64,000 nucleotides of DNA from assembly GCA_963576725.1 (NCBI GenBank), contig OY755241.1, forward strand, positions 25,270,449 to 25,334,448, written 5' to 3'. This DNA comes from Azorinus chamasolen. Its lineage: Eukaryota > Mollusca > Bivalvia > Cardiida > Solecurtidae. A program made the position numbers and the translations under genes. The notes below the pieces were generated by a model that was given only the letters and a program-made list of their open reading frames with translations, was not told the origin of the DNA and made no database searches. Below, piece by piece: positions 29,601 to 36,500 of the stretch; positions within the stretch are counted from its first letter, which is position 1; the number at the start of each line of letters is the position of its first letter.

Positions 29601-32600
29601 TTAAGGGACATTTTACCGTGACTGGGACTGTAGAATCAGACCTTTATTATTTCATAAGCAAACAGAGTAAACCTAGATCTAGTGGACAGTTCTACCTAAA
29701 ATATATATGGACATGATAACCCTTTCCCTCATATAAACCCCTTTTGAAGCATTTGGATGCATCTTGGGAAAGCAAAATGTCAAATACAGTTTTGATGTTT
29801 CTGTGACCTTAACCCTTCGCTTGCTATTCACGTCAATATACGTACCTGTAAATAGCGAAGACCCAGATGAGACAGCTCCTGCAGGAGCTGTCTCATCAGG
29901 GTCTGCACTATTTACATGTTGATTGTGCAACCAGTGCACTCCACAGTTTGTTTCTTTCTTTAGGAATAATATAATTAAATTCTTGCTCATTTTTATGCCC
30001 CCATTGACGATAGTCGGGGGGCATATTGTTTTTGCCCTGTCTGTTTGTCCGTTTGTCTGTTTGTTTGTCAGCAACTTTAACATTGGTCATAACTTTTGAG
30101 CCAGTACAGATAGAGACTTGATATTTGGCATGCATATGTATCTCATAAAGCCGCACATTTTGAGTGGTGACATGTCAAGATCAAGGTCATCCTTCAAGGT
30201 CAGAGGTCAAATATATGAGGGGGCATAGTGTTTCACAAACACATCTTGTTGTGTCTGCTTCTGCCATTTGATTTGCTATTGCCTTTGCAATTAGCACACA
30301 GATATCCAAACAGAAATTCATTCATTCGATTATTCTTTACAAAGGCAGAGCCTTTTTGATGTGATTCCTGAATAAAGTCCTGCTTATTTCTTATGTAGGT
30401 CAAGTGTTTCACATTTTATGATGTGGTGCTGGATTTCATTCTGATGTTTGTTTTTTATGCAGGTTAAGTGTTTCACATTTTATGATGTGGTGCTGGATTT
30501 CATTCTGATGTTTGTTTTTTATGCAGGTTAAGTGTTTCACATTTTATGATGTGGTGCTGGATTTCATTCTGATGGATGCGTTTGATGATCTTGACAACCT
30601 GCCATCAACAGTCAGAGCCGTGGCCAACAACAGGTGGCTGTCCAACAACTTCAAGGAAACTGTGAGTCTATTTATCCATTTATCGAGGGTTCATTGCAAA
30701 CTATTTTGACCCTTTCCCTGTTGAATATTTGTGTATAAAGAAATAATGGCATCATGAATATTTATTAGCTGAACTTTTATAACAGCATGACTTTTGTGTG
30801 CACATGAGTTTTTGGTATTGAAAGAAGCTGTAGAGTCTGAACTACAGTAAAACCTTTCTATAACGGCCACCAAATTGTGTTAATTAGTTGGTATTTAGGG
30901 CAGGTAGTTTCTTAAAGCAAGGTAAACGTAAAACAGAACGCTCCTATAGCAGCATTCTGTTTTACATTCACCTTGCTTTAAGCAGCCACCTGCCTTTGAC
31001 ACAAAATATTTGATGTAATTTAGTGGCCGTTATAGAGAGGTTTTACTGTATTATAATTTCATAAGCAAATGCGAGAAAAGGTGTTTATATGAAGGAAAGG
31101 GCTAACTATAAACTCTAAGGTGAGGTCATGATGATCTTTGCAAACAAATGAGATGAGAATGTAGAGTAACTTGCCATCTCATCAGGATCCAAACTGTTTG
31201 ATACTCAGACACCGTTTTGAAAAGAAATGAAAGAAAAATGCACATCAAGATTTGTAGCAGATAGCAATTTTGCAGGCAGAAGTTACTTAGTTTTGAAAGG
31301 GTTAACTCTATACTCATTGAATACACCTTTTAACCCATTCCCTCATATTGACACCTTTTGACTCTCTGTAAAAGTCACTTGTTGAAACCATTGTGATAAA
31401 TAGAGCATTTGTTCCTATAGGAGCAAATGCTCTATTTATCACAATGGTTACAAACTACAAAATTCTAAAATTTTCCTTTTCTCTAGTTAATGCTCCTTTA
31501 CAAAGAGGTTGGATAAAAAAATAGCCTGAGGTAATGGGTTAATGCCTTTGCAAACAGAGCAGACCCATATCAGACAACTCCTCTAGAAGCCTTCATATTA
31601 GCATCTACTCTGTTATGAAATAATATAGATCTGATTCTGCCAAAAATTCATAGGCTATTTTTAGATACAAAAAAATCATAGACTTTTTAGATACAAAAAA
31701 AATCATAGGCTATTTTTAGATACAAACAAAATTCATAGGCTATTTTTAGATACAAACAAAATTCATAGGCTATTTTTAGATACAATTTCTTTGAATAAAT
31801 ATACCGAAAAGGAGCATTAACTAGAGAAAAGGAAACTTTTAGAATTTTTAGCTTGAAACCATTGTGATAAATAGAGCATTTGCTCCTATAGGAGCAAATG
31901 CTCTATTTATCACAATGGTTTCACAAAGTGACTTTTACAAAGTCGTCAATATGAGGGAATGGGTTAATATTCATAAGTAGGTATTTCTTTCATGAATATT
32001 CAGTGTTCCCGTTTACGTCGTAATCATATCTAAATACGCACCGTAAATCGTTGGAACGCAAAATAGTCAAGTACGTTGCGTCCATGGGACGCAAGATCAA
32101 TGATCGAAATTTTACCGATTTAAATGAATCCAGGTAAATTAACAACTGAAACTCGGTCTTACATCAATCCGGATCAATAAACAAAGTGAATCTCACTCCA
32201 TTTTCTTTACATTTTTTTCCGAAATTGCAACGCATCTATTAATATCGAGTCCTGGGTTATTCCAGGTACGTAGAAGGGCACCTGCATTGACTGGTTACGA
32301 TTTCCACCCTAATGTCAGCATCTAAAATTATGTAATTCTACGAGAACCGTTCTGTCGCGTAGTAATGACATTTGGGTGCTGAAAAAAGATGGCGCCTGCT
32401 AGTAAAAAGTTGAACACGCCAGGAACTTTAAAGCGTTATGGGTGCAAGATCGAGAGTTTAAAGACTTGTAAGTAAATGATGTTAGCCCTGAAACCAATAG
32501 AATTACCATGTGATGCTTTGTATGCACTGAAAATGAAGTGTAAACCGCTTTTACGTACCAGCGGATACAGTGATGCTCAGCTCAGTTCACTATGCTCGTC

Positions 32601-35600
32601 GTCGTGCACTTCAAATCAAAGCATCAATCAATACCTTATTATACAGTGCTTGTAACACTTATCTTTTTGATATTAAATGATACATTAGTATAAGTCTTAA
32701 AAAGTTTTACCCCTTTACATTTAATGGTGCAAAAAATCTCCATTATAAAAGCAGGAGTGAAATTATCTGGGACTCAGTTGTATTTGCTTGGGACGCAACT
32801 TTTGCTGATGCCCTGGGTCCCAGGGACTCGGTAAAATTCAATCCTAATGAGAACACTGAATATTTATTAGGTAAAGGGTAAAAGGTACAGTTAATATGAA
32901 GAGATCATACTGTGCTTTATGATGGACTTCTTATGTAGCGGCAGATTTTGTGTTACTGATTATGACTGTTCAATGGGTTTATTTCAGGCTTTGTCAACTG
33001 CAGTCTGGTCAGTGTTAAAGGCAAAACGACAAAACTTAAAGGTAAGATTATTCTGCATGGGGTGTTACATCACCAAAGATTCAAATCAAAATCTAAATTG
33101 AATCAAATTCAGAAAGGAGCTATGCCTAAAAAATTGTGTCTTTTGGGCTTAGGGAACAGTCTAGATCCATACCAGGAAAAATTATGTACTTTACAAATGA
33201 ATAAGAGTGTAGACCTTGATACTAGGATGCAGCAGTTGATCTGGGTCGACAGTTTGCATATTATCCAAATGTCAAAGGACACATTTTATCTGATTTTACA
33301 GCTCAATCGTTTGCTGTATGAAATGGAAAACGGGTAGGAGGATAAGGCAAAATCTCCAGAATAGAAATTGTTAACCCTTTCCTTCATCGATATAAACTCT
33401 TTCCCACATATAAACGTGTTTTTACGCATTTGCAAACAGAGTAGACCCAGATCAGACGGCTCCTATAGGAGCCGTCTGATCAGGGTCTACTCTGTTTGCT
33501 AATGGAATTTGGAAAGATCTGTTTCTTTACTTTCTAAAATGGGTACAATATTCCACCTTATTTACTTCATTATGACTATTTTATCGATGAATATTCAGTA
33601 GTTATTGAAATTTGAAATAAACACAGAACAGGGAAAGGGTTAATACACGAATTCATGACTTTTTGTAATGGCCAATGAACAAGGGGAATTTTTATTATTC
33701 CTTCAGCAAACAGAGCAGACCCTACAGGAGCTTTCTGATATTGGTGTACTGTGTTTGCAAAGGTGTGAAAAACATTTATATGAGGGAAAGGGTTAACTCA
33801 AACCCCAAAGTTGTGACTACATAATTGAAATCTCCTTTATATGATTTTAATGAGTAGTCATAACTGAGGGTTTTATCTCTCTCCATGAGACAATTGTAAT
33901 GAGGATCAGTAGTCACAACCAAGGGTTTGATCTCCCTCAATGAGACAATTGTAATGAGGATCAGTAGTCACAACCAAGGGTTTGATCTCCCTCAATGAGA
34001 CAATTGTAATGAGGATCAGTAGTCACAACCAAGGGTTTGATCTCCCTCAATGAGACAATTGTAATGAGGATCAGTAGTCACAACCAAGAGTTTGATCTTC
34101 CTCCATTAGACAATTGTAATGAGGATCAGAAGTCACAACCAAGAGTTTGATCTCTCTCCATGAGACAATTGTAATGAGGATCAGAAGTCACAACCAAGGG
34201 TTTGATCTCTCTCCATGAGACAATTGTAATGAGGATCAGAAGTCACAACCAAGGGTTTGATCTCCCTCAATGAGACAATTGTAATGAGGATCAGTAGTCA
34301 CAACCAAGGGTTTGATCTCTCTCCATGAGACAATTGTAATGAGGATCAGTAGTCACAACCAAGGGTTTGATCTCCCTCAATGAGACAATTGTAATGAGGA
34401 TCAGAAGTCACAACCAAGAGTTTGATCTCTCTCCATGAGACAATTGTAATGAGGATCAGAAGTCACAACCAAGGGTTTGATCTCTCTCCATGAGACAATT
34501 GTAATGAGGATCAGAAGTCACAACCAAGGGTTTGATCTCACTCCATGAGACAATTGTAATGAGGATCAGAAGTCACAACCAAGGGTTTGATCTCTCACCA
34601 TGAGACAATTGTAATGAGGATCAGAAGTCACAACCAAGGGTTTGATCTCCCTCAATGAGACAATTGTAATGAGGATCAGTAGTCACAACCAAGGGTTTGA
34701 TCTCCCTCAATGAGACAATTGTAATGAGGATCAGTAGTCACAACCAAGAGTTTGATCTCTCTCCATGAGACAATTGTAATGAGGATCAGTAGTCACAACC
34801 AAGAGTTTGATCTCCCTCAATGAGACAATTGTAATGAGGATCAGAAGTCACAACCAAGGGTTTGATTTTCCTCAATGAGAATATTCTAAGGAGTAGTCAA
34901 TTTACATTGTTTGGAGAAAAATGGGGTTTGCATATGAAATACCCTGAAACCGTTGTAGTGTGTTTTGTATTTTCAGTTTCCTAATGGATTTATTGCACAT
35001 TTCTATGCAATCTCAGAGTCTGTCAGTCCTGTGTTAGCTTGGGGCTTTCTGGGACCCCAGTCCAAACTACAAGATCTCTGCCACTATTTTAAGGTAATTC
35101 CTACTATGTTTTTCATTTGAATCCAAACTGTCTGAGAGAGTTAATATTGTGTTTAAAAAGAAGCTGGAAGATACTATATGGTTTAACCCATTCTCTCCTA
35201 CTGACGTCTTTTTGCGCCTCAGTAAAACTCATTCCTTGAAACCGTTGTGATAAATGGAGCATTTACCCCATAGGAGCAAATGCTCTATTTATCACAAAGG
35301 TTTCAAAACTATACAATTCTAACATTCTCCTTTTCTATAGTTAATGCTCCTTTTCGGTAGATTAATTCAAAGAGGTTGGTTCTAAAAATAGTCTAGGAGA
35401 GAATGAGTTAATGAAAGAGTAATGGAATGTTAACCCTTTGGAAATAATCACTATAAATGAATCATGAAATTAAAAGCTGTTAGACTTAAATCATTAATCT
35501 ACAGTTAACATATTGATACTCCACTCTTATATTTGTTGTAAGCCACATTCCTTTGAAAATGAGTTGACTTTATGCAAACAGAGTAGACCCAGACCAGAGA

Positions 35601-36468
35601 GCTCCTGCAGCAGCCATCTGTTTAGGGCCTATACTGTTTGATTGTTTGATGTCTTTTCATTCTATGAAATTGATATACATGTATTCTTGAATACTGCATG
35701 AATGGTACTGTCGGTACTGTCCTGCTGATCCATGAATGGTACTGTCAGTACTGTCCTGCTGATCCATGAATGGTACTGTCAGTACTGTCCTGCTGATCCA
35801 TGAATGGTACTGTCAGTACTGTCCTGCTGATCCATGAATGGTACTGTCAGTACTGTCCTGCTGATCCATGAATGGTACTGTCAGTACTGTCCAGCTGATC
35901 CATGAATGGTACTGTCAGTACTGTCCTGCTGATCCATGAATGGTACTGTCAGTACTGTCCTGCTGATCCATGAATGGTACTGTCAGTGCTGTCCTGCTGA
36001 TCCATGAATGGTACTGTCAGTACTGTCCTGCTGATCCAACTTTTAGCAAAGAAGAAGTAAGATCTTTTTAGGCAAGTGACTGCTTTACCCTTTAAATGTG
36101 TGTGCATGAATTGGCCACTTTATGCATAATATATATTATTTTATACATTAACTTAATTATAATGTACATTTTTCAATTCAATTCAATTCTCTTTTATTTT
36201 CTCAGTTTGTATATACATACAAAAAACATGAGAACAGTCCCACAAATAGATATTAACATTAAACAAGATCAAGAGACACGTAATTAATAGTAAAAGTAAT
36301 GAAGATACATACATATACTAACACAAGAATGAAAAATTTATTATTGTTTTTGCTGAAGATATGCTGATAGGGTTGTTGACGATGATGGTAAAGATATGAT
36401 TATTAAGTTGTTGTTGTTGGTGATGATGATAATTGTTGGCACGAAGTAATATTACTTCGTGTTGTTGG

Positions 36469-36500
<32 letters not shown>

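Noticed and set aside
29679..30156. 134- and 82-codon minus-strand frames
   Set aside because: Lie across a P4 MITE and the GGGGGGCATATTG dispersed repeat.
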